The translations under genes and the position numbers were made by a program. A stretch of 64,000 bases of DNA. Origin: Microbacterium sp. LWS13-1.2. Its GTDB lineage: Bacteria > Actinomycetota > Actinomycetes > Actinomycetales > Microbacteriaceae. Under the pieces are notes generated by a model. That model did no database searches. It had not been told where the DNA came from and saw only the letters and a list, made by a program, of their open reading frames with translations. How positions within the stretch are numbered: the first letter of the stretch is position 1; each line of letters starts with the position of its first letter. Positions 32,879 through 39,735 of the stretch are shown piece by piece. Location: positions 1,736,001 to 1,800,000 of the forward strand of contig NZ_CP151632.1 of the NCBI RefSeq assembly GCF_040144835.1. The letters are read 5' to 3'.

Positions 32879-33716
32879 TGGAGAACACCCCCTGGAGCTG
32901 GGCCATGACGGCGGTCCACACGCCGGTCACCATGAGGAGGCCGAGCACGATGAGCAGCGCACCGCCGATGAGGTTCACCACACGGATGTGGCGGCGCACG
33001 AACGACACGGAGCGGGTCGCCCACCCGAAGCCGAGCGTGAGGAGGAGGAACGGGATGCCGAGCCCCAGCGAGTACGCCACGCCGAGCAGCGCCGCGCGCG
33101 CCGCCGAGCCGGAGTCGAAGGCCATGGTGAGGATGACGGCGAGCGTGGGTCCGATGCACGGCGCCCAGCCGATGCCGAGCGCGACCCCCAGCAGCGGCGC
33201 GCCGATCAGCCCGAGACTGCTGCGCACCTGCGGCCTCGTGATGCGCTGCGCCCTGCCGAACCAGCCGATGAAGACGAGGCCCATCGCGATGATGACGACG
33301 CCGAGCACGCGGGTGATGAGGTCGGCGTACTCGAGGAGGAAGCGCCCGAGCGTGCCGCCGAGCATCGCCACGCTGACGAAGACCACGGTGAAGCCGGCGA
33401 TGAACAGCAGCACGCCGAGGACGAGGCGCCCGCGACCGGGTTCGATGACGTCCGAGGGTTCGGCGCGTTTCGTCTCGCTTCGCTCGCTCAACGACCGGGG
33501 GTCGCCGGTCGCCGAGCCGTCTCCGGTCGCCGTGCTTGGCGAAGCGCCGACCGCGACCCGCGCCGGACGCGGGCTCACGGCACCGCCGATGAAGCCGAGG
33601 TAGCCGGGGACCAGCGGAAGCACGCAGGGCGAGAGGAACGAGATGGCGCCGGCGAGGATCGCGATCGGGATCGCGATGAGCAGCGAGCCGTCGGCGACCA
33701 GCGCGCCCAGGTTCAC
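32859..33716 (-). CDS. ccdA: CcdA-family thiol-disulfide membrane transporter
   Basis: A 285-residue CcdA/DsbD-like membrane protein that passes reducing power outward to keep apocytochrome cysteines reduced. The two redox cysteines are in ISFLSPCVLPLVPGYLGF (Cys 31) and GIGWAPCIGPTLAVIL. Six helices are predicted. Residues 74-84 (RSLSERSETKR), in the loop between helices 1 and 2, come from half of a repeat element and are flanked by a Gly/Ser/Ala-rich stretch; most relatives have a short loop here. The GTG start overlaps the tlpA stop (GTGA). Confidence 0.92.
   Translation of the reverse strand: MNLGALVADGSLLIAIPIAILAGAISFLSPCVLPLVPGYLGFIGGAVSPRPARVAVGASPSTATGDGSATGDPRSLSERSETKRAEPSDVIEPGRGRLVLGVLLFIAGFTVVFVSVAMLGGTLGRFLLEYADLITRVLGVVIIAMGLVFIGWFGRAQRITRPQVRSSLGLIGAPLLGVALGIGWAPCIGPTLAVILTMAFDSGSAARAALLGVAYSLGLGIPFLLLTLGFGWATRSVSFVRRHIRVVNLIGGALLIVLGLLMVTGVWTAVMAQLQGVFSSVPAPL
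33465..33498. repeat. Half element of family 1, in frame within ccdA
   Basis: The sequence from GCGTTTCGTCTCGC to CTCAACGACCGG is one right half. On the ccdA strand it encodes RSLSERSETKR, the same 11 residues found in the MMPL pump. It lies in the loop between helices 1 and 2. Confidence 0.85.
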
Positions 33717-34351
33717 GACTCCTCCAGGGTCTCGCGCACGATGGTCTCGAGGATCGACGCGTCCTCGATCTGCCCCACCAGGCGCGCGGCGACGCGGCCC
33801 TCCTTGTCCAGCACGAGCGTGACGGGGACCGCATTGAGCGGGCTCTCCCCCGCGAACGCGAGCTTGATCGACCCGTCCTCGGTCGCCAGGGCACTGGGGT
33901 ACGAGACGCCGTACGTGTCGGCGAACGCGCGCGACGCCTCGGCGCCGTCGTAGAGGTTCACGCCGAGGAAGGCGACATCCTGTCCCTCGAATGCGGCGTC
34001 GGCCGCCGCGAGCTCGGGCGCTTCGACACGGCAGGGCGCGCAGCCGGCGTACCAGAAGTTCACGACGAGCACGTCGCCGGCGTAGTCGGCGCTGGAGGTC
34101 GTGCCGCCGGTGTCGAGCACGCCTTCGAAGTCGACCGGCTCGCTGCGCTGGTCTGCCGAGATCTCGACGACGCGGAAGCCGTCGGCGGCGACGAAGCCCT
34201 TGTTGTCACCGGACCGGTACTGGTCGGCGAGAGGGTCGCTCGTGCACGCGGCGAGACCGGCGATCAGGCCGACGACGAGGAGAGCGGATGCCGCCGCCTG
34301 CGTCCTGCGCCGCGTCCCGCTCCGCTCCCTCAGCGACCGCCGACCGGTCAT
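33713..34351 (-). CDS. TlpA/ResA-like thioredoxin lipoprotein
   Basis: A 212-residue membrane-anchored thioredoxin-fold protein that would reduce apocytochrome c cysteines using electrons from CcdA. The active site is WYAGCAPCRVEAPEL (CAPC). LIAGLAAC is a lipobox, with Cys at residue 36. The ATG overlaps the phosphatase stop (ATGA). Residues 4-16 (RRSLRERSGTRRR) before the hydrophobic core resemble RSLSERSETKR and match a decayed family 1 repeat half, so the cytoplasmic N-terminus may derive from that element. The gene heads the cytochrome c part of the operon. Confidence 0.9.
   Translation of the reverse strand: MTGRRSLRERSGTRRRTQAAASALLVVGLIAGLAACTSDPLADQYRSGDNKGFVAADGFRVVEISADQRSEPVDFEGVLDTGGTTSSADYAGDVLVVNFWYAGCAPCRVEAPELAAADAAFEGQDVAFLGVNLYDGAEASRAFADTYGVSYPSALATEDGSIKLAFAGESPLNAVPVTLVLDKEGRVAARLVGQIEDASILETIVRETLEES
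34312..34339. repeat. Decayed half of element family 1 at the tlpA start
   Basis: GCGTCCCGCTCCGCTCCC then TCAGCGACCG aligns with the right-half consensus GCGTTTCGTCTCGCTTCG then CTCGCTCAACGACCG, with several changes and a small deletion. It codes for the residues just before the TlpA signal sequence. Confidence 0.45.
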
Positions 34352-34977
34352 ACCGCCCCCACATCCACCGCGCCGGCCGTCGACGCCGGCTCGGCGTAGG
34401 CGGTCTCGGTCCACTTCTTGTCGACCATCTCGAAGCTCGTCACGCTCGACAGCGCGCAGCGGCGCGCGCGGGGGTCGTGCCGCAGCGGCAGCCCGGCGAC
34501 CGCGAGGTGGGTGATCCAGATCGGGAGCTGGTGCGACACGATGACGACGTCACCGGAGTCCGCGGCATTCCACGCGTGCGTCATCGCCGCGTTCATGCGC
34601 CCCACGACGTCCGCGTACGGCTCGCCCCAGCTGGGCAGCGCCGGCTTGCGGAGGTGGCGCCAGTTCCACGGGTTGACCATGGCGATCGCCATGCGCTTGC
34701 CCTCGAAGACGTTGGTCGGCTCGATGACGCGCTCGTCGATGACCGGCGCCATGCCGAAGATCTCGGCGAACGGCTCGGCCGATTCCTGCGTCCGCTGCAG
34801 CGGCGAGCACACCAGCGCCGAGACGGGCCGGTCCAGCGACTTCACGTACTCCGCCGCCTGCCGGGCCATGCGGCGGCCTTCTGCGCTCAGGCCATAGCCC
34901 GGGAGTCGCCCGTAGAGCACGCGGGCGGGGTTGTGAACCTCCCCGTGGCGCACGAGATGGAGGCGAGCTGCGGGCAC
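34348..34977 (-). CDS. Histidine phosphatase family protein
   Basis: A 209-residue branch-2-like histidine phosphatase (phosphoglycerate-mutase fold). The catalytic RHG motif is in LHLVRHGEVHNP (residues 6-17). SALVCSPLQRTQESAEPFAE contains the phosphate-binding Arg, and VIVSHQLPIWI the second catalytic His. In many actinobacteria a gene of this type comes just before tlpA/ccdA/resBC. The GTG start has TAGACT 6 bases upstream, making this the probable promoter of the whole five-gene operon. The natural substrate is unknown. Confidence 0.88.
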   Translation of the reverse strand: MPAARLHLVRHGEVHNPARVLYGRLPGYGLSAEGRRMARQAAEYVKSLDRPVSALVCSPLQRTQESAEPFAEIFGMAPVIDERVIEPTNVFEGKRMAIAMVNPWNWRHLRKPALPSWGEPYADVVGRMNAAMTHAWNAADSGDVVIVSHQLPIWITHLAVAGLPLRHDPRARRCALSSVTSFEMVDKKWTETAYAEPASTAGAVDVGAV

Positions 34978-34983
34978 CGCCCC

Positions 34984-34989
34984 AGTCTA
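34984..34989 (-). promoter_or_regulatory. -10 hexamer for the cytochrome c maturation operon
   Basis: TAGACT ends 6 bases before the GTG of the phosphatase gene. The following four genes overlap or nearly overlap, so this is probably the main operon promoter (leaderless). Confidence 0.5.
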
Positions 34990-35065
34990 CGTGGGCCTCA
35001 TCTATGGGCCGGCTGAGCGTGCTCCCAGGTTCGCGGCACGCGCGGCGCCTCGGGCGGAGTCGGAT

Positions 35066-35737
35066 TCAGTCGAGCTCGGGCTCACCGCGGGAATCACGCG
35101 CGGCGAGCGCCTCGCGCACGCGCGCCGCGACGAACCACAAGACGGCGGCCGCGGCGACGGCGATGACGGCGTACTGCAGGATGTCCGCGTATCGCTCGAC
35201 GATGTGCCAGGACTCACCGAGGAAGTATCCGGACAGCACGAAGATCGAGTTCCACAGCAGGCTGCCCGCCGCCGTCAGGAGGGCGAATCGCCACAACGGC
35301 ATGCGCGTGATGCCGGCGGGGATCGAGATGAGGCTGCGGAAGATCGGGATCATGCGCCCGAAGAACACCGCCTTGCCGCCGTGCCGTTCGAACCAGGCGA
35401 CCGTGCGATCGATGTCCTCGGGCTTCAGCAGCGGCACCTTCGCCGCGATCGCACGCAGCCGGGCGACGCCGAGCCAGGCACCGAGGCCGTACAGCAGCAG
35501 CGCCCCGATCACCGATCCTGCGGTCGTCCACACCAGGGCCTCGACGACGGTGAAGGAGCCACGGCTCGCGGCGAGCCCCGCCATCGGCAGGATCACCTCG
35601 CTCGGCAGGGGTGGGAACAGGTTCTCCATGGCGATCGCGATGCCGGCGCCGGCCGGTCCGATCACGTCCATGAGCGAGACCGCCCAATCGGCGAGCGTGC
35701 TCAGCCACGAGCCGTCGGTCGTCGTTGCAGTCGTCAT
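35066..35737 (-). CDS. DedA-family membrane protein
   Basis: A 223-residue DedA/SNARE-associated (VTT domain) protein, a family tied to membrane homeostasis and lipid scrambling or flipping. The hallmarks are ENLFPPLPSEVILPMAGLAASRG (about 38-60), the re-entrant loop with FFGRMIPIFRSLISIPAGITRMPLWRF (about 124-150) and GSLLWNSIFVLSGYFLG. The arginines in GRMIPIFRS are the conserved functional residues. It has an ATG start and stands alone between the cytochrome c operon and the carbohydrate island. Confidence 0.9.
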   Translation of the reverse strand: MTTATTTDGSWLSTLADWAVSLMDVIGPAGAGIAIAMENLFPPLPSEVILPMAGLAASRGSFTVVEALVWTTAGSVIGALLLYGLGAWLGVARLRAIAAKVPLLKPEDIDRTVAWFERHGGKAVFFGRMIPIFRSLISIPAGITRMPLWRFALLTAAGSLLWNSIFVLSGYFLGESWHIVERYADILQYAVIAVAAAAVLWFVAARVREALAARDSRGEPELD

Positions 35738-35915
35738 TCGTCGGATCCCCGTCCGTCCGTCGGCACCTGGTGGCGGCGGCCGCGACCGTTCGACGCGACG
35801 GGTCCACGCTACGGAAGAAGGATGAACGGAACCCGGGTGCAGACCCCCCGAAGCCGATGGGGTCTGCCGGAGTCTCCTGAGACCGGACGCTCAGCGGGCG
35901 CAGGCGCCCGGATGC

Positions 35916-36623
35916 CTAGGCCGCCGCGCCGCGGCTCGCCCAGAGCATCCCTCTCTCGATGATCGTGCGCACGCTGACGTCGCGCAGGACCCTGAGATTG
36001 TGGCCCGGTGCGGCGACGAAGACCCGGCCCTGACCCCACTCACGCGTCCACACCGCGGGCGTGGTGACGGGCCGATGCCACGGACGGTGCGGCCGCACGG
36101 GAAGCGTGCTGGTCGCGAGCACCTCGTTGAGGTCGTCCGTGAGCACCCAGTACTGCTCGGTACGCAGCGTGAAGTCCTCGAGTCCCGACATGATCTCGTG
36201 CGAGCGGCCGATGTCAGTCACATCGACCGTGTAGCAGACCGTCTCGTCCGGGCGGTCCTGCTCCTGGGCATCGGCGCCGGCAGCCGGATGCGTGGCGAGC
36301 TGGCCGCCGATCAGCTGCAGGTAGTCGGATCTGTTGCGGTAGGAGTCGGCGATGCCACGGTGCCAGCCGGCGAGCCCGGTGCCCCGCTCGACCGCCTCGC
36401 GGAGTCCTCGCAGCGCCTCGTCGGAGATCTCGCAGCCGGTCACGCACTGCACGACGAGATCGATCCGCGCCATCTCCTCGCGGTCGGCGTAGATCGCGTG
36501 GGACTCCTCCACCCTCACGTCGAAGCCGTGGTCGTCCAGGAACGACCGGAACATCTCCGTCGCCTCGACGATTCGATATCCGTCGCCGCCCCCGCGGACG
36601 ATGAGGGCGCGCCGCGCGCTCAC
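35916..36623 (-). CDS. ThuA-domain protein 1
   Basis: A 235-residue ThuA-like protein with a class I glutamine-amidotransferase-like fold, found in trehalose and keto-sugar use. Visible parts are RALIVRGGGDGYRIVEATEMF at the N-terminus, DLVVQCVTGCEISDEALRGLREAVERGTGLAGWHRGIADSYRN (about 54-97), RSHEIMSGLEDFTLRTEQYWV and the C-terminal GQGRVFVAAPGHNLRVL. The pairing HRG after the nucleophile-elbow position is typical of the family, which lacks the glutaminase Cys. The GTG follows GAGG at seven bases. It is divergent from lacI 1 and opens the island. Confidence 0.82.
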   Translation of the reverse strand: MSARRALIVRGGGDGYRIVEATEMFRSFLDDHGFDVRVEESHAIYADREEMARIDLVVQCVTGCEISDEALRGLREAVERGTGLAGWHRGIADSYRNRSDYLQLIGGQLATHPAAGADAQEQDRPDETVCYTVDVTDIGRSHEIMSGLEDFTLRTEQYWVLTDDLNEVLATSTLPVRPHRPWHRPVTTPAVWTREWGQGRVFVAAPGHNLRVLRDVSVRTIIERGMLWASRGAAA

Positions 36624-36783
36624 GGCCGGACCTCGGTGCGTGCGACGCCAGGTCGGCGGCCCGTGCAGCGGGCTGCGGCCGGTCCGGTTCGCGGTCTCGT
36701 CATCATCGACTTCATCCCTCCACATCGACGGGCAGGTGCAACGTCGACAAACGATGCCACCGACGCATTGCCGGGCGAACGCA

Positions 36784-36796
36784 ATTTGCGCAAAAT
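36784..36796. promoter_or_regulatory. LacI-type operator overlapping the lacI 1 promoter
   Basis: ATTTGCGCAAAAT, with the perfect core TTTGCGCAAA (36785-36794), has the central CG of LacI-family operators. CAAAAT at 36791-36796 lies 7 bases before the chosen ATG and may be the -10, so binding would block it. It also lies in the gap to the divergent ThuA 1 gene. Confidence 0.55.
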
Positions 36797-36803
36797 GGGA
36801 CCC

Positions 36804-37829
36804 ATGCCACCCGCAGATCACGTCACCCTGACCGCCGTAGCCGAGCGGGCCGGGGTGAGCATCGCCACGGCCTCGCGAGCTCTCCGTGCACGCGGGGAGA
36901 TGGCCGCCGAGACCCGCGCACGCGTGCTGCGCTCGGCGACCGAGCTCGGATACCGGCCCGCCGGGCAGGTGCGCGGGCGACCGCGGCGCGGCACGTCCCT
37001 GATGTTCGATCTGGTGCTTGGTCACTTCCACGACCCGTACACCGAGGAGATCACGGCGGGCGCGCGCACGACCGCCTCGCAGCTCGGCTTCGACCTCGTG
37101 CTCACGGCCGAACGGGAGGATCCCGCCGAGGACTGGCCCGCGCGGATCCGGTCGCGCGGCTCGGCGGGGGTCATCGTGGGACTCATCGTGCCGACCAGCA
37201 CCCAGATCGCGGCAATGCGCCGCGCCGGCATCCCGCTCGTGCTGATGGAGCCTCCCTCCGAGGCGTCCCGCCCGCTTCCCAGCGTGCGGACCACCGATCG
37301 CGCCGGCGGCGAGGCCGCCGCTGAGCACCTCGTCGAGCGCGGCGCGCGTCGATTCATCGTCATCGGCGGCGCCCCTTCCTACCGGTACGGACGCGCGCGC
37401 GTCGAAGGCTTCGCGAGCGCGCTCCAGAAGATCGCCCCGGACGCCGAGTTCGTGCGGACGAGCGCCGACTGGAGCGCATGGGACGCCCGACGGGCATGCG
37501 CGCGCGCACTCTCCGAGCTCGGCGGCGAGGGGCCGGTCGGCGTGTTCGCCTGTTCCGACGAGATGGCGGCCGGCGCCTACCGCGCGATCTCCGACAGCGG
37601 ACGAAGCATCCCCCGAGACGTCCTCGTCATCGGCTTCGACGATGTGCGCGGCGCCCGCTGGCTGCACCCCCCGCTTACCACCATCCGCCAGCCGATCCGC
37701 GAGATGGCAGCCGCCGCGGTGCACATCCTGGCCCGCGCCGCGGCGGGCGAGTCGGTGGAGACCGAAGCTGTGGTCATGCCGACGGAGCTCGTGGAGCGCG
37801 GGTCCACGCGCCTGACGCTCAGCGGCTGA
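36804..37829 (+). CDS. LacI-family regulator 1
   Basis: A 341-residue LacI/GalR regulator. The N-terminal HTH is VTLTAVAERAGVSIATASRALRARGEMAAETRARV, with hinge region RPAGQVRGRPRRG (about 55-67). The periplasmic-binding-protein-like sensor domain has GVIVGLIVPTSTQIAAMRRAGIPLVLM and VFACSDEMAAGAYRAI, and ends DVLVIGFDDVRGARWLHPPLTTIRQP. The second of two nearby ATGs is used; the first, nine bases earlier, would sit on the operator. It is convergent with GH127 and the 3' ends overlap by 11 bases. It probably controls itself and ThuA 1. Confidence 0.88.
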   Translation: MPPADHVTLTAVAERAGVSIATASRALRARGEMAAETRARVLRSATELGYRPAGQVRGRPRRGTSLMFDLVLGHFHDPYTEEITAGARTTASQLGFDLVLTAEREDPAEDWPARIRSRGSAGVIVGLIVPTSTQIAAMRRAGIPLVLMEPPSEASRPLPSVRTTDRAGGEAAAEHLVERGARRFIVIGGAPSYRYGRARVEGFASALQKIAPDAEFVRTSADWSAWDARRACARALSELGGEGPVGVFACSDEMAAGAYRAISDSGRSIPRDVLVIGFDDVRGARWLHPPLTTIRQPIREMAAAAVHILARAAAGESVETEAVVMPTELVERGSTRLTLSG

Positions 37830-39669
37830 CCGTCGAGCGCACCGGGAAGTAGATCGAGAACCGCTGGTCGGTCACCTCGTGCAGCGGCAGGAACCGGATG
37901 GCGGCATCCTGGCCGATCGAGCGATACCGCACGAGCCATTGCGTCCACTGGCGCTCGTCGTCGGGCGCGAGCATCGTGGTGGGATCGCCGGCATCCCCGT
38001 GAAGGGCGACTTCGCGGTCGACGAGACCCGCGAGGACGACCGGCCCTTCGACGAAGGCCATCGTCGATGGCTCGTCGGGGATCGGGACCGCGCGCAGCGT
38101 CAGCGGGAACTCGAGGTCGACGCTGGTTTCCCCGCCCGGGTGATCGACTTCCAGCCAAGCGCCCGCTCGGCGCCATCGGGCGGACGTGCGCACGACGGGC
38201 TCACGGTCGGTCCATGCCGGCACACGGAGCCTCAGACGCACCGCGTCGGTTCCGTCGGATGTCACGGTGACGCGTGCCCGCAGCGCCCGTGGGCGGCGAC
38301 GGTCGCCGCCGGGGCCGGCGTTCGCGTCCGGACCGACGTACCCGGCGTCATCGAGCAGCCGGATCTCGACGCCGACGGCGTGCCCGGCGACAGCCGCCTC
38401 GGCACGGACCGGCAGGTACTGCGCCACGGTCACGACGTCGTCCGCACCGGCGTATACGGCGAGCTGGGCGAGACGGGTGTGCGCCTGCACGAGAGTTCCG
38501 TGGCAGCACCAGAAGTCTTCGGTGGGAGTGCCCCATTCCTTGCGGCCACCGCCCTCAAGCGGGAGGAAGTAGGCCACCATCCCCGTCTCGGGATTCTGCT
38601 GAGCGAGCAGCCCGTTGTAGAGATTGGCCTCGATGTAGTCCAGCGGCCCGGCGGCACCGCTCCAGCGGAACAGAACGTCGGCGAGGCGAATCATGTTGTA
38701 CACGACGCAGTGTTCCTGGGTCTTCGATCCGCGTCGCGCGGCGAACTCGAACGGCGGTGTCCAGATCTCGCCCGACGTCTGGCCGCCCGTGCAGAAGGTT
38801 CCCCGGCGGATCACCGCCCACTCCCAGTAGGCCTCCACGACCCGCCGCCACCGCTCATCCCCGGTCACTTCGTAGGCGCGCGCGGCGCCGAGCACCTCGG
38901 GGATGGTCGTGTTGGCGTGCATGTTGGTCAGAACGTCCTGGCCGTCCAGCAGTGGATCGAACAGCGACGCATGCCAGTAGCGGTCGAGCAGCTCCCGGTA
39001 GAGGCCGTCGCCTGTCGCCTCGAGCAGATCCGCCCAGACTTCGAGCATCCCGCCCGTCTCGACGTCCAGGATCTCCTGGAACCGCGCCGTGCCGAAGCCC
39101 CGTGCCCACTCTGCGATCGTTCCCGCCGCGCGATGCGCGATCGTCAGAGCCCTCTCGTCGCCCAGGTCGCGGTAGACGTCGATGAGACCCATGAAGGTCT
39201 TGTGGATCGCATACTGCGGCGCCCAGGTCTCCCGCCCCTCGCCCAGTCGGCGCAGGAACGACCGCGGTGTGGCGAAGACCCAGGCGCCGCCGTTCTCCTC
39301 CTGGCACTCGGCCAGGAGCCGGATGACGTTGTCGAGCTTGCCCCGGAGGACGGCATCGCCCGTCGCCGCCACCTCGCGTGCCGCCGCCGACATCCAGTGC
39401 CCGAGAAAGTGGCCGCGCAGGAGAGACCCAGGCGTCTCCCACCCCCAGTGACGGTCGAGTCCACGATCGGCATGCCCCTCTCGCGACGGATGCAGATGCC
39501 ACAGCTGGTCGCCGATCCCCGCCTCGATGAGGTGGTTCTGCACCAGGTTGCGCTCGGTGAGCGAGACCAGATACTCGCGGTTGCGTCGCCGGCGCCGGTC
39601 GACGTCGCCGCTCGTCAGGCGCACCGCGCCGGGAGCGAGAGCGACAGCGGTGGAGGTATCGAGGGGCAT
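37819..39669 (-). CDS. GH127 beta-L-arabinofuranosidase
   Basis: A 616-residue glycoside hydrolase of family 127. Catalysis in the characterised relative HypBA1 uses a zinc-bound cysteine nucleophile. The matching residues are visible here: TGGQTSGEIWTPP (general acid Glu region), SKTQEHCVVYNMIRL (Glu and Cys zinc ligands) and DFWCCHGT (paired cysteines). The first about 340 residues form an alpha/alpha barrel and the rest beta domains. No signal peptide is seen, so it acts on imported oligosaccharides. The ATG has GGAGAG six bases upstream. A LacI-type operator overlaps the predicted transcription start. Confidence 0.9.
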   Translation of the reverse strand: MPLDTSTAVALAPGAVRLTSGDVDRRRRRNREYLVSLTERNLVQNHLIEAGIGDQLWHLHPSREGHADRGLDRHWGWETPGSLLRGHFLGHWMSAAAREVAATGDAVLRGKLDNVIRLLAECQEENGGAWVFATPRSFLRRLGEGRETWAPQYAIHKTFMGLIDVYRDLGDERALTIAHRAAGTIAEWARGFGTARFQEILDVETGGMLEVWADLLEATGDGLYRELLDRYWHASLFDPLLDGQDVLTNMHANTTIPEVLGAARAYEVTGDERWRRVVEAYWEWAVIRRGTFCTGGQTSGEIWTPPFEFAARRGSKTQEHCVVYNMIRLADVLFRWSGAAGPLDYIEANLYNGLLAQQNPETGMVAYFLPLEGGGRKEWGTPTEDFWCCHGTLVQAHTRLAQLAVYAGADDVVTVAQYLPVRAEAAVAGHAVGVEIRLLDDAGYVGPDANAGPGGDRRRPRALRARVTVTSDGTDAVRLRLRVPAWTDREPVVRTSARWRRAGAWLEVDHPGGETSVDLEFPLTLRAVPIPDEPSTMAFVEGPVVLAGLVDREVALHGDAGDPTTMLAPDDERQWTQWLVRYRSIGQDAAIRFLPLHEVTDQRFSIYFPVRSTVSR

Positions 39670-39682
39670 GGTTCTCTCCTCT

Positions 39683-39702
39683 GAGATCGATCTCTGACTG
39701 TA
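39683..39702. promoter_or_regulatory. Operator GAGATCGATCTC plus -10 for GH127
   Basis: The perfect 12-base palindrome GAGATCGATCTC (39683-39694) lies just downstream of TACAGT (39697-39702, minus strand), so it should cover the GH127 transcription start. The same core is in the 20-base palindrome upstream of the sugar-binding protein gene. It may also influence the divergent GH36 gene 42 bases away. Confidence 0.7.
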
Positions 39703-39735
39703 CCTCGCGATCGCCGACCCTGCACAATGGTTCTT

